Shown here: positions 1 to 7,934 of the stretch, in pieces | How the letters are laid out: the number at the start of each line of letters is the position of its first letter | Position numbering within the stretch: position 1 is the first letter of the stretch | DNA from: Gammaproteobacteria bacterium | GTDB taxonomy: Bacteria; Pseudomonadota; Gammaproteobacteria; Steroidobacterales; Steroidobacteraceae | Length of the DNA stretch: 64,000 bases | Assembly: GCA_013289615.1 (NCBI GenBank) | Contig: JABCZO010000021.1 | Coordinates: 1 to 64,000, forward strand | Reading direction: 5' to 3' | The notes under the pieces: model-generated | Told to the model about the DNA's origin: nothing | What the model saw: only the letters and a program-made list of their open reading frames with translations | The model's database searches: none | Program-made: the position numbers and the translations under genes

Positions 1-742
1 GCGTGGCAAGGGCATTCACGTCCGGGCTGACGCCCAGACGCACCTTGGAAAAGATGACCATTGGCAATGTGCTCGACCCAGGACCTGCGACGAATTGTGA
101 TATCACCACATCATCCCACGATAACGTAAACGACAACAGCCAGCCCGACAGCAGCGCCGGCGCGATCAGCGGCAGCGTAATGCGCCTGAACACGGTCGCC
201 GGCCGGGCCCCCAAGTCCAGCGCCGCCTCCTCCAGCGACTCATCGAAGCCGATCAGGCGCGCCTGCACGATCACTGCAACGTAGGACAGCGAAAAGCTGA
301 CGTGTGCGATCGTGATGGTGGTGACGCCGCGCCCGCGAGGCCAGCCGATCAGCTGCTCCATGGCCACGAACAGCAGCAGCAGCGACAGGCCGGTGATGAT
401 CTCCGGCAGCACCAGCGGCGCCGTAGTCAGTCCACCCAGCAGCGCGCGGCCGCGAAATTGTCCGAAGCGTGCCAGAGCGAACCCGGCCATGGTGCCCAGG
501 ATCACCGCGCCGGTAGCATTCATGATCGCAATCTTGAGCGACAGCAGGGCGGCATCCAGAATCTGCCGGTTCTGAAGCAGCTGCCCATACCACTTGAGTG
601 TCGGCGAGTGCGCCGCGTCCCACACCGTCACCAGCCGCGACGCATTGAACGAGTACACGACCATCGACAGGATCGGCACGTACAGGAAGGCGAAGCCGAA
701 CGCCAGGATGGTCGGCAACAGCATCGTGTGTCGGCGTCTCAC
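1..742 (-). CDS. potI: Polyamine ABC transporter permease, PotI-like (3' end outside window)
   Basis: Second inner-membrane permease of a putrescine/spermidine importer. Reading back from position 742 gives about 247 codons of a hydrophobic protein with several membrane segments and, about two thirds along, the EAA-loop pattern EEAALDLGARPATVFRRITLP that contacts the ATPase. The start is a GTG whose bases overlap the TGA stop of the upstream permease; an in-frame ATG lies 18 bases further in. PotI proteins are about 280 residues, so only a short C-terminal piece is missing. The tight overlap puts it last of the four transporter genes. The family assignment is firm; whether putrescine is the preferred polyamine is inferred from the adjacent puu genes. 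Confidence 0.88.
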   Translation of the reverse strand, partial: MRRRHTMLLPTILAFGFAFLYVPILSMVVYSFNASRLVTVWDAAHSPTLKWYGQLLQNRQILDAALLSLKIAIMNATGAVILGTMAGFALARFGQFRGRALLGGLTTAPLVLPEIITGLSLLLLFVAMEQLIGWPRGRGVTTITIAHVSFSLSYVAVIVQARLIGFDESLEEAALDLGARPATVFRRITLPLIAPALLSGWLLSFTLSWDDVVISQFVAGPGSSTLPMVIFSKVRLGVSPDVNALAT

Positions 743-1668
743 GCGCCGGCCCCAAGCTCGTGGCTGCGATAACGCTGAAAGATCAGGATCGGGCCCATCA
801 ATACGATCAGGATCACGATCGCGACCGCGCTCGCCACCGGCCAGTCGCGGTTCTCGAAAAACTCGTCCGACAGCACGCGGCCGATCATCAGCTGGTTTGC
901 CGATCCCAGCAGTGTGGGAATGACGTATTCGCCGACCGCCGGGATGAACACCAGCATCGCCCCGGCCACCACGCCGGGTACCGACAGCGGAAAGGTAATG
1001 CGCACGAACGCCTTCCACGGGGCGGCTCCCAGATCAGCGGCCGCCTCCAGCAGCGTCGAGTCATGCTTTTCCAGATTCGCGTACAGCGGCAGGATCATGA
1101 ACGGCAGATACGAATACACTATGCCGATGTAGACGGCGAAAGAGGTGTTGGCCATCTGGATCGGGGCATGGATCAGGTGCAGGGACAGCAGCAGGCCGTT
1201 GATGAGTCCGTCGTCCTTCAGCAGACCGATCCAGGCATAGATGCGCAGCAGGAACGAGGTCCAGAACGGCAGGATTATCAGCATCAGCAGCAGGCTGCGG
1301 CGCGCGGGCTCGGCGCGCGCGATCGCCAGTGCCATCGGGTAGCCGACCAACAGGCATATGAAAGTCGACACCGCAGCCACCTTGATCGAGTACAGGAACG
1401 AATCGAGGTACAGCGCGTCGGTGAACAGGAAATGATAATTCGCCAGGTGCAGCTTGATCGCCAGCATGCGCTCATGGGTCCACTCGATCATCGGCGCGTA
1501 CGGCGGCATCGCCATCAGCACTTCCGAGAACGAGATCTTCAGCACGATCAGGAACGGCACCAGGAAGAACAGCAGCAGCCACAACATCGGCACCGCAGTC
1601 GCGACCGGCCGGCCGAGGTGCTCGACACTGAAATATCGCTGCAGCCGCTGGAGCATGCCGCGTTTCAC
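739..1668 (-). CDS. potH: Polyamine ABC transporter permease, PotH-like
   Basis: Inner-membrane permease that pairs with the PotI-like protein to form the polyamine channel. It has 309 residues, with an N-terminal membrane segment (residues about 26-46, MLWLLLFFLVPFLIVLKI) and a further cluster of hydrophobic helices. The EAA motif (LLEAAADLGAAPWKAFVRITFP) lies near residues 205-226. The length fits PotH (about 290-320). It starts with GTG overlapping the TGA of the ATPase gene and ends overlapping the next permease, so translation of the operon is probably coupled. The periplasmic loop between the first two helices (about residues 50-85) is where PotH proteins diverge most. Confidence 0.92.
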   Translation of the reverse strand: MKRGMLQRLQRYFSVEHLGRPVATAVPMLWLLLFFLVPFLIVLKISFSEVLMAMPPYAPMIEWTHERMLAIKLHLANYHFLFTDALYLDSFLYSIKVAAVSTFICLLVGYPMALAIARAEPARRSLLLMLIILPFWTSFLLRIYAWIGLLKDDGLINGLLLSLHLIHAPIQMANTSFAVYIGIVYSYLPFMILPLYANLEKHDSTLLEAAADLGAAPWKAFVRITFPLSVPGVVAGAMLVFIPAVGEYVIPTLLGSANQLMIGRVLSDEFFENRDWPVASAVAIVILIVLMGPILIFQRYRSHELGAGA

Positions 1669-2765
1669 ACGCTGCCGACCACGGGACTGGAAGCCTCCCA
1701 GCTCAGATAGACGGAAGCATCGCGGACGAATTGCTCTTCCGGCTTGCGGCTGTTGTTGGCCACGGTCGCACGCACCTCGCGGCCCGATTCCAGACGCACC
1801 AGGAACACCGACCAGTCGCCCAGATAGGCGATTTCGCGAATCACGCCGTGTGCCCAGTTGTCGGTGTGCTGCTGCGCGACGCTCGACAAGGCGATTTTCT
1901 CTGGTCGCACCGCTACCCAGACCGGCGCATTCGGCGGCGCACTGATGCCGTGATCGATCAGCACCGTCGCCGGCAGCTCAGGACACTGCACCCGCACAAA
2001 ATCCGGCTCGTCCTCCACCAGGCGGCCCTCGAACAGGTTCACCGAACCGATGAAGTCGGCGACGAAGCGGGTCTGCGGAAATTCATAGATCTGCCGTGGC
2101 GTACCGACCTGAACGATCTCGCCGTGATCCATGACCCCGATACGCGTGGCCAGCGTCATCGCCTCTTCCTGGTCATGTGTGACTACCACGAAGGTGACAC
2201 CGAGTTGCTGCTGGATGTTGATCAGCTCGAACTGGGTGTGCTCGCGCAGCTTGCGGTCGAGGGCACCGAGCGGCTCATCGAGCAGCAGCAGTTTCGGCCG
2301 CTTGGCCAGCGCGCGCGCCAGCGCCACCCGCTGCCGCTGCCCGCCCGAGAGCTGATGCGGCTTGCGCTTCAGGTAAGGACCCATCTTGACGATATCGAGG
2401 ATCTCACCGACACGTCGCGTGATCTCGCTCCTCGACAACCTTTCCTGCTCAAGTCCAAAGGCGACATTGCGTTCCACGCTCATATGCGGAAACAGCGCAT
2501 ACGACTGGAACATCATGTTCACCGGACGCCGGTATGGCGGTATCAGGGCCAGATCCTGGCCGTCGATCAGCAGCCGGCCAGAGCTCGGGGCTTCGAACCC
2601 GGCAAGCAGCCGCAGCAGTGTCGTCTTGCCGCAGCCCGATGCGCCCAGCAGGCAAAAGATTTCCCCACGCTCGACCGTCAGTGAAACATTATTGACCGCA
2701 ACGAAATCGCCAAAGCGCTTGCTGACACTCTCGAGTTGCAGATAGCTCTGGCTTGAAGCCGTCAC
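1665..2765 (-). CDS. potG: Polyamine ABC transporter ATP-binding protein, PotA/PotG-like
   Basis: Cytoplasmic ATPase that powers the polyamine importer. The 366-residue protein has a Walker A (GASGCGKTT, near residue 37), Q-loop (MMFQSYALFPHM), ABC signature (LSGGQRQRVALARAL), Walker B (LLLLDEPLGALD) and H-loop (VVVTHDQEEAM). A C-terminal TOBE-type domain follows, typical of the MalK/PotA subgroup (AVRPEKIAL near residue 285). The start is a GTG preceded by AAGGA seven bases upstream. It sits 45 bases after the binding-protein gene and overlaps the downstream permease by four bases. PotA and PotG cannot be told apart on sequence alone; the PotF-like partner favours PotG. Confidence 0.92.
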   Translation of the reverse strand: MTASSQSYLQLESVSKRFGDFVAVNNVSLTVERGEIFCLLGASGCGKTTLLRLLAGFEAPSSGRLLIDGQDLALIPPYRRPVNMMFQSYALFPHMSVERNVAFGLEQERLSRSEITRRVGEILDIVKMGPYLKRKPHQLSGGQRQRVALARALAKRPKLLLLDEPLGALDRKLREHTQFELINIQQQLGVTFVVVTHDQEEAMTLATRIGVMDHGEIVQVGTPRQIYEFPQTRFVADFIGSVNLFEGRLVEDEPDFVRVQCPELPATVLIDHGISAPPNAPVWVAVRPEKIALSSVAQQHTDNWAHGVIREIAYLGDWSVFLVRLESGREVRATVANNSRKPEEQFVRDASVYLSWEASSPVVGSV

Positions 2766-2810
2766 GAACGGTCCTTAGGAATGGATGGATTGTTCGGCCG
2801 GCTGCTTGCG

Positions 2811-3989
2811 TCAACGCCCGGTCTTGAAGCGTGTCCAGGTGCGGTTGAGCTCGCGTGTAAACGCCAGGCTGCGGGATGGATTCGGATACATATGAGCCTT
2901 CTGTGCCTCGCTCGGATACACCTCCCGATCGTTGTAGACCGCCGGATCGACCAGCTTGTAGCCGGCCGCGTTGCTGGTGGTGTAGTGCATCGTACTCGAA
3001 TTCTTCGCCGCCACCTCGGGTCGTAGCATGTAATCGATGAACAGGTGAGCATTCCTCGGATGCGGCGCGTCGGCCGGGACCGCCAGCATGTCGAAGAACA
3101 TGATCGCGCCTTCCTTGGCAATGTTGTACCTGATCTTGTAGGTCTTGCCGGCCTCGGTGGCGCGTGTGCGCGCCTGGCCGACGTCACCGCTCCAACCGAG
3201 TGCGAGGCAGATTTCGCCATTGGCCAGATCCTCGATGTACTTCGATGAATTGATGTAGCGCACGTAAGGTCGTATGGCGAGCAGCACTTTTTCCGCGGTC
3301 TGCAGGTCTTCCAGCGACTCGCCGTTCGGATTTCTGCCCAGGTACAGGAGCACCGTGGCGACAATTTCGTCGGGCGCGTCAAGAATCGAGACACCGCAGT
3401 TCTTGAAATTCCTGATGACATTCGGATCGTAAATCATCGCGAAGCTGTCCACCGGCGCGTTCGGCATCGCATTGGAGATTTGCGCCTCGTTGTAGCCAAT
3501 CCCATCGGTGCCCCAGAGGTAGTTCACGCCGTACTGGTTGCCCGGATCGTGCACCTCGATGCGACGCGTGATATCGGGATCGAGATTCTTGAGATTTGGC
3601 AGCAACGACTTGTCGAGTTTCTGGAACACACCAGCCTGAATCTGCCGCTGCAGGAACGACGCCGATGGCACCACCACGTCGTAGCCGGTGTGGCCCGCCA
3701 GCAGTTTGGTCTCGAGTACTTCGTTGGAGTCGAAGACGTCGTAGTTGACTTTGATGCCGTACTCTTTCTCGAACGCCGGCAGGATCGTCGGATCGATGTA
3801 ATCCGACCAGTTGTAGACGTTGACGACTTTATCGGCATCGGTGGCCGAGCCGCTGGCCGGGCTGCCGCCCGGCGCGCCGGGTTCGGGGGAGGTCGCCGCA
3901 GGCTGGCGGCCGCAGCCCGCGAACAGCAGCGCGGCGGCCAGCGCCACAGCCGTCCGACACCGGACCGTGGGTCGCGCCAGATGCTTCAT
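2811..3989 (-). CDS. potF: Putrescine-type solute-binding lipoprotein, PotF/SpuD-like
   Basis: Periplasmic substrate-binding protein that delivers polyamine to the permeases. The ATG at 3989 is preferred because GGAGG stands 8 bases upstream and the product then begins with a lipoprotein signal peptide (cysteine in LLFAGC, about residue 27); an upstream in-frame start would bury this signal. The mature part begins with the family's VVNVYNWSDYIDP and continues with EYGIKVNYDVFDSNE, LAGHTGYDVVVPS and, later, EGAIMFFDMLAVP, all standard for PotF/SpuD. The length of 392 residues is slightly above the usual 365 because of a Pro/Ala/Gly-rich linker after the lipid-anchor cysteine. Most Gram-negative PotF proteins are soluble, so membrane anchoring is a minor variation. 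Confidence 0.93.
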   Translation of the reverse strand: MKHLARPTVRCRTAVALAAALLFAGCGRQPAATSPEPGAPGGSPASGSATDADKVVNVYNWSDYIDPTILPAFEKEYGIKVNYDVFDSNEVLETKLLAGHTGYDVVVPSASFLQRQIQAGVFQKLDKSLLPNLKNLDPDITRRIEVHDPGNQYGVNYLWGTDGIGYNEAQISNAMPNAPVDSFAMIYDPNVIRNFKNCGVSILDAPDEIVATVLLYLGRNPNGESLEDLQTAEKVLLAIRPYVRYINSSKYIEDLANGEICLALGWSGDVGQARTRATEAGKTYKIRYNIAKEGAIMFFDMLAVPADAPHPRNAHLFIDYMLRPEVAAKNSSTMHYTTSNAAGYKLVDPAVYNDREVYPSEAQKAHMYPNPSRSLAFTRELNRTWTRFKTGR

Positions 3990-4038
3990 CGTCCCTCCGT
4001 CACGCCGGAAATAATAACCCACGCCGGACAGGCGCACG

Positions 4039-5379
4039 CTAGACATTCAGCAACAGGTGCTCGCGCTCCCAGGAACTGATCACCTGCAGAAACACCTCGT
4101 GCTCGGCCTGCTTGACGATCGTATAGGCCGCCACGAACGGCTCGCCCAGGATCTGCAGCAGCGGCTCGCAGTCGCGCAGCCGGGCCAGCGCCTCGTCCAG
4201 CGACCGGGGTAATGAATACGGCATGTCGTGTGCGCTGCCGGTGACGGGTTCGGTCGGCTTCAGCCCCTCGGTCATGCCGAGGTAACCGCAGGCCAGCGAG
4301 GCGGCGATCGCGATATACGGGTTGGCGTCGGCGCCGCCGACCCGGTTCTCGATGCGCCGGGCCTCCGGCGCGGACATCGGTACCCTCAGGCCCGCGGTGC
4401 GATTGTCGTAGCCCCACTGCACGTTGATCGGCGCCGACAGATAGCGCGTCATGCGGCGGTAAGAGTTCACGTTGGAGCAGAACAGCGACATGGCCGCCGG
4501 GATGTAGCGCTGCAATCCGGCGATATGCGAGAAAAACAGCGCCGAGGGCGTACCGTCCGGATTGCTGAAAATGTTCTTGCGGGTCTTCTTGTCGATAATG
4601 CTCTGGTGAATGTGCATGGCGCTGCCGGGCTCCTTGGCATGCGGTTTAGCCATGAACGTGGCATACATCTTGTGCCGCAGCGCCGCCTCGCGCGCGGTGC
4701 GCTTGAACAGGAACGCCTGGTCGGCCAGATCGAGCGGCTCGCCGTGCAGCAGGTTGATTTCCATCTGCGCCGGGCCGTCCTCGTGGATCAGCGTATCGAT
4801 CTCGATGTCCTGCGCTTCGCAGAAGGCGTAGATATCGTCAAACAGCGGATCAAATTCGTTGACCGCGGCGATGCTGTAGGACTGGCGGCCGGGCTCGGCG
4901 CGTCCGGAACGTCCCACCGGCGGCTTGAGCTGATAGTCGGCATCGATATTCGGTTCGATCAGGTAGAACTCGAGCTCCGGGGCAATGACCGCCTCCCAGC
5001 CGCGTTGCGCGTACAGGTCGAGCACGTGGCGCAACAGATGCCGCGGCGCCATCATTACCGGACGGCCGTCGGAGTAAAAGCAGTCGTGGATCACCTGCGC
5101 GGTTGGTTCCGCCGCCCACGGCACCACCCGCACCGTCTTCGGATCGGCCTTGAGCACGATGTCGATCTCGGCCGGACTCATGGCGGCGCTGGTGTCGGGC
5201 GGATAGTCCCCGGTAACGGTCTGCAGAAAGATGCTCTCGGGCAGTCGCATGCCCTCGTCCTCGGCGAATTTCTCCGCTGGCATGATCTTGCCGCGTGCGA
5301 TACCGGCCATGTCGGGAATGATCGCTTCGACCTCAGAGATGCCGTGATCGCGAAAAAACTGCTGTATTTCGGTAGCCAT
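4039..5379 (-). CDS. puuA: Glutamine-synthetase-family gamma-glutamylputrescine synthetase, PuuA-like
   Basis: Probably joins L-glutamate to putrescine with ATP, the first step of the Puu pathway. The 446 residues carry the glutamine-synthetase core: PELEFYL (residues 134-140), GPAQMEINL (202-210), the metal/ATP segment GSAMHIHQS (253-260) and the late RIENRVGGADANPY. It lacks the C-terminal adenylylation-loop tyrosine region of GlnA and sits between puuD and the polyamine-binding protein, which points to polyamine ligation and not nitrogen assimilation. GAAGGTG is a suitable ribosome site 5 bases before the ATG. It lies 49 bases before potF and 55 bases after puuD. The exact amine (putrescine, other diamines or monoamines) cannot be read from sequence. 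Confidence 0.88.
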   Translation of the reverse strand: MATEIQQFFRDHGISEVEAIIPDMAGIARGKIMPAEKFAEDEGMRLPESIFLQTVTGDYPPDTSAAMSPAEIDIVLKADPKTVRVVPWAAEPTAQVIHDCFYSDGRPVMMAPRHLLRHVLDLYAQRGWEAVIAPELEFYLIEPNIDADYQLKPPVGRSGRAEPGRQSYSIAAVNEFDPLFDDIYAFCEAQDIEIDTLIHEDGPAQMEINLLHGEPLDLADQAFLFKRTAREAALRHKMYATFMAKPHAKEPGSAMHIHQSIIDKKTRKNIFSNPDGTPSALFFSHIAGLQRYIPAAMSLFCSNVNSYRRMTRYLSAPINVQWGYDNRTAGLRVPMSAPEARRIENRVGGADANPYIAIAASLACGYLGMTEGLKPTEPVTGSAHDMPYSLPRSLDEALARLRDCEPLLQILGEPFVAAYTIVKQAEHEVFLQVISSWEREHLLLNV

Positions 5380-5434
5380 AAATCACCTTCATTCTCGGTA
5401 TCGCACTGTGCATCCAGCGAAGGATGCGGCGCGT

Positions 5435-6196
5435 TCATCTGCGTGCGCGGCACGCTGCGCCGAATTCGGCAAACAGCGCTCGCGAGAAATCATTGCCCGT
5501 GACCTGCCATTCCGGATGCCACTGCAGTGCCAGCGCGAACGCGCGCGCCTGCTCGACGCGAAATGCCTCGACGACGCCGTCGGGCGCACGCGCCTCGACC
5601 GCCAGCCCCTGCCCGAGCTCGCGCACGCCCTGACTGTGCAGGGAGTTGACGCTGATACGATCGGTCCCGGCCAGACGCCGCAGCATTCCGCCGGGCTCGA
5701 GAGTCACGTCATGCGCGGGGCCGTATTGCTGTTCGAGCGGTTGTTTCGGATTCTCGCGATGATCGAGGAAACCGGGCACGTCCTGCAGCTTCTGCCACAG
5801 CGAGCCGCCGAAGGCCACGTTGATCTCCTGGAACCCGCGGCAGATGCCGAGCACCGGCACGCCAGCGGCGACCGCCCGCGGAATCAACGGCAAGGTGGTG
5901 TCGTCGCGGTGCGGATCGTGCAGCGTGCCGCTGTCGCTGGGGTCGCCCCGATAGTGCCGCGGATCAACGTTCGACGCGCTGCCCATGAACAGCAACCCGT
6001 CGAGGGTATCGAACAGTTCCTCCAGGCTCAGCTCCCGGCCGATAGCCGGCACGATCAGCGGCAGCCCACCGGCCCCGTCCAGCACCGCCGCCAGGTACTT
6101 CTCACCGGCGAGGTGATACGCCTGCTGACCAAGCATGCGCCGGTCCGCCGGTATCCCAATCACAGGACGCTTCGAAGTCATGATGGCGTAATGCAT
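5435..6196 (-). CDS. puuD: Gamma-glutamyl-gamma-aminobutyrate hydrolase, PuuD-like
   Basis: Class I glutamine-amidotransferase-like hydrolase that releases GABA and glutamate from gamma-glutamyl-GABA. Recognisable segments are RPVGIP-type RPVIGIPADRR at the N terminus, LDGLLFMGSASNVDP, the nucleophile elbow VLGICRGFQEINVAFGG, and the catalytic histidine in ALALQWHPEW. With the ATG at 6196 it has 253 residues, almost the same length as E. coli PuuD; a second ATG at 6181 is also possible. The open frame continues upstream to 6469, but that extension has no family similarity and would overlap the divergent puuB gene. It is first in the minus-strand operon puuD-puuA-potFGHI. Confidence 0.9.
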   Translation of the reverse strand: MHYAIMTSKRPVIGIPADRRMLGQQAYHLAGEKYLAAVLDGAGGLPLIVPAIGRELSLEELFDTLDGLLFMGSASNVDPRHYRGDPSDSGTLHDPHRDDTTLPLIPRAVAAGVPVLGICRGFQEINVAFGGSLWQKLQDVPGFLDHRENPKQPLEQQYGPAHDVTLEPGGMLRRLAGTDRISVNSLHSQGVRELGQGLAVEARAPDGVVEAFRVEQARAFALALQWHPEWQVTGNDFSRALFAEFGAACRARR

Positions 6197-6376
6197 CGGC
6201 TCAGCGCCTGTATGGATATACAGGATCTGCCGGCGCTCACCTTGGGTTGCGTGATGACCATTAGACCATAGCCTGCTGGGCGTCGCCGCGACTGGCAGCC
6301 TCCTGGCGTCGCAGGGGGTGTCTCTCTCAGAAGTCAAGCCATTGATCCGGCGTGGAATTTCTGGCATTAGAATAAG
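6197..6376. promoter_or_regulatory. Divergent promoter region between puuD and puuB
   Basis: These 180 bases separate the minus-strand puuD-puuA-pot operon from plus-strand puuB, so promoters for both must lie here. No convincing sigma-70 pair or palindromic operator could be picked out by eye, and no PuuR-type repressor is encoded nearby. Its role is inferred only from gene orientation. Confidence 0.5.
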
Positions 6377-7669
6377 ATGATCAGTACCGCTATGACGGAT
6401 TACCTTGACACCTATTACGCCGCCACTGCGCGGGCGCCGCCGCTCACTGCAGCGCTGGCGGGAACGCACAGCGCCGACGTCTGTGTCGTCGGCGCCGGTA
6501 TCGCAGGCTGTTCAGCCGCGCTCGGACTGGCTGAGCGCGGCTATCGCGTCGTGCTGCTGGAAGCGCAACGCATCGGCTGGGGCGCCTCGGGACGCAGTGG
6601 CGGCCAGGCCATCGTCGGCACGGCGGCGGAGCAGGCCGATCTCGAGCAGCTGCTGGGCATCGAGGACGCGCGCCGGGTGTGGGATGTGTCGCTGGCGGGC
6701 CTTGCATTGCTGCGACAGCGCATCGAGCGCTACCAGATCGACTGCAACTGGGTAGATGGCTGGATGCTGGCCGCGATCAAGCCGCGCCAATTGAAAGAGC
6801 TTCAGAGCTGGCAGGACGATCTGGCGCGGCGCTACGGCTATGCCAGCACGCGGCTGATGGACCGCAGTGAGCTGCGCTCGACGGTTGCCACTGAGCGCTA
6901 CATCGGCGCGCTCTACGACAGCAACAGCGGCCATCTGCATCCGCTGCGCTACACGCTGGGACTGGCGCGCGCCGCGACCGAGGCCGGTGTCGAGATCCAC
7001 GAAGCCAGTCGTGTGCTGAGCTTCAAGCGCCGTGACGGCCGGATTCGCGTCTACACCGTTACCGGCGCGCTCGACTGCGCCGAGCTGGTTCTGGCCGGCA
7101 ATGCCTGGCTTGGCGACACCGCCCCGCCGCTGCAGCGCAAGCTGATGAGCATCGGCAGCTATGTCGTTGCGACCGAGCAGCTGGGCGAGGAGCGCGCGCG
7201 CCGCCTGATCGCCAACAACGCCGCGCTGTGCGACACCAACTGGATACTCGATTACTTTCGCCGCTCGAGCGACCACCGGCTGCTGTTCGGCGGCCGCGTC
7301 AACTACTCGCTGCTGAATGTGCGCGCCGTGGCGCCGGCCACCCGGGCGCGCATGGTCAAAGTTTTTCCGCAGCTGCGCGAAACGCGCATCGACTACGCCT
7401 GGGGATGCCTGCTCGACATCACGTTGAACCGCGCCCCGCATTTCGGCCGTCTGGAGCCGAACGTTTATTTCCTGCAGGGTTTCTCCGGTCACGGCATCGC
7501 GCTCGCCGGCATCGCCGGGCAACTGGTGGCGGAGGCGATCGCCGGCAGCGCTGAGCGTTTCGACGTCTTTGCACGCATTCCGCACCGCAATTTCCCGGGT
7601 GGCATGCTGCTGCGCCGCCCGGCACTGGCGCTTGCGATGCTATGGTACCGGCTGCGTGATCTGCTCTAA
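6377..7669 (+). CDS. puuB: Gamma-glutamylputrescine oxidoreductase, FAD-dependent, PuuB-like
   Basis: DAO-family flavoprotein that oxidises gamma-glutamylputrescine to gamma-glutamyl-aminobutyraldehyde with release of ammonia and peroxide. Residues 35-49 (VCVVGAGIAGCSAAL) hold the dinucleotide-binding GxGxxG. This is followed by LLEAQRIGWGASGRSGGQ, the FAD-contact segment that defines this family, and the C-terminal YFLQGFSGHGIALAGIAG. The 430 residues match E. coli PuuB (426). Start choice is ATG 6377 or ATG 6392 (MTDYLDTYY); neither has a strong ribosome site. It is transcribed away from puuD across a 180-base gap and followed after nine bases by a small lipoprotein gene. Confidence 0.92.
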   Translation: MISTAMTDYLDTYYAATARAPPLTAALAGTHSADVCVVGAGIAGCSAALGLAERGYRVVLLEAQRIGWGASGRSGGQAIVGTAAEQADLEQLLGIEDARRVWDVSLAGLALLRQRIERYQIDCNWVDGWMLAAIKPRQLKELQSWQDDLARRYGYASTRLMDRSELRSTVATERYIGALYDSNSGHLHPLRYTLGLARAATEAGVEIHEASRVLSFKRRDGRIRVYTVTGALDCAELVLAGNAWLGDTAPPLQRKLMSIGSYVVATEQLGEERARRLIANNAALCDTNWILDYFRRSSDHRLLFGGRVNYSLLNVRAVAPATRARMVKVFPQLRETRIDYAWGCLLDITLNRAPHFGRLEPNVYFLQGFSGHGIALAGIAGQLVAEAIAGSAERFDVFARIPHRNFPGGMLLRRPALALAMLWYRLRDLL

Positions 7670-7678
7670 GCTATAGCG

Positions 7679-7891
7679 GTGAAGCACGTTCTCTTATATC
7701 TGGCTTGCCTTGCCTGCCTGACCGGCTGCGGCCTGGCAGGCACCGCCGCCACTAGCGCCACCGGTGCGTCCGCGGAGGTAGAGCAGGCGCGCCAGGCCAA
7801 GCAGATCGAGAACCGCGCGCAGCAGCAGGCGCAGGACGCGGTGCAACAGGATGCCGCACGGCGCGAGCAGGCCGAGAAGGACGCGCGCTGA
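7679..7891 (+). CDS. Small lipoprotein with a charged, Gln/Ala-rich helical tail
   Basis: A 70-residue product not assignable to a named family. It opens with a lipoprotein signal peptide, MKHVLLYLACLACLTGC, with the lipid-anchor cysteine at 17. A Gly/Ala/Ser/Thr linker follows, then about 35 residues alternating Glu, Gln, Ala, Arg and Lys that should form one amphipathic helix (EQARQAKQIENRAQQQA onwards). The start is GTG, nine bases after puuB, so co-transcription with puuB is likely, but nothing ties its function to polyamines. It ends 43 bases before the convergent rlmKL stop. A periplasmic coiled-coil anchor similar in layout to Lpp-like small lipoproteins is one possibility. Confidence 0.6.
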   Translation: MKHVLLYLACLACLTGCGLAGTAATSATGASAEVEQARQAKQIENRAQQQAQDAVQQDAARREQAEKDAR

Positions 7892-7934
7892 GCCGCGCCA
7901 TGACCGACACGCGCCGGCGCCTGGCGGTGCGCCG

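Noticed and set aside
760..1710. Long open frame on the plus strand opposite the potH-like gene
   Set aside because: Its residues are Gln/His/Arg-rich with no domain, and it is an artefact of GC-rich codon use opposite a clear permease.
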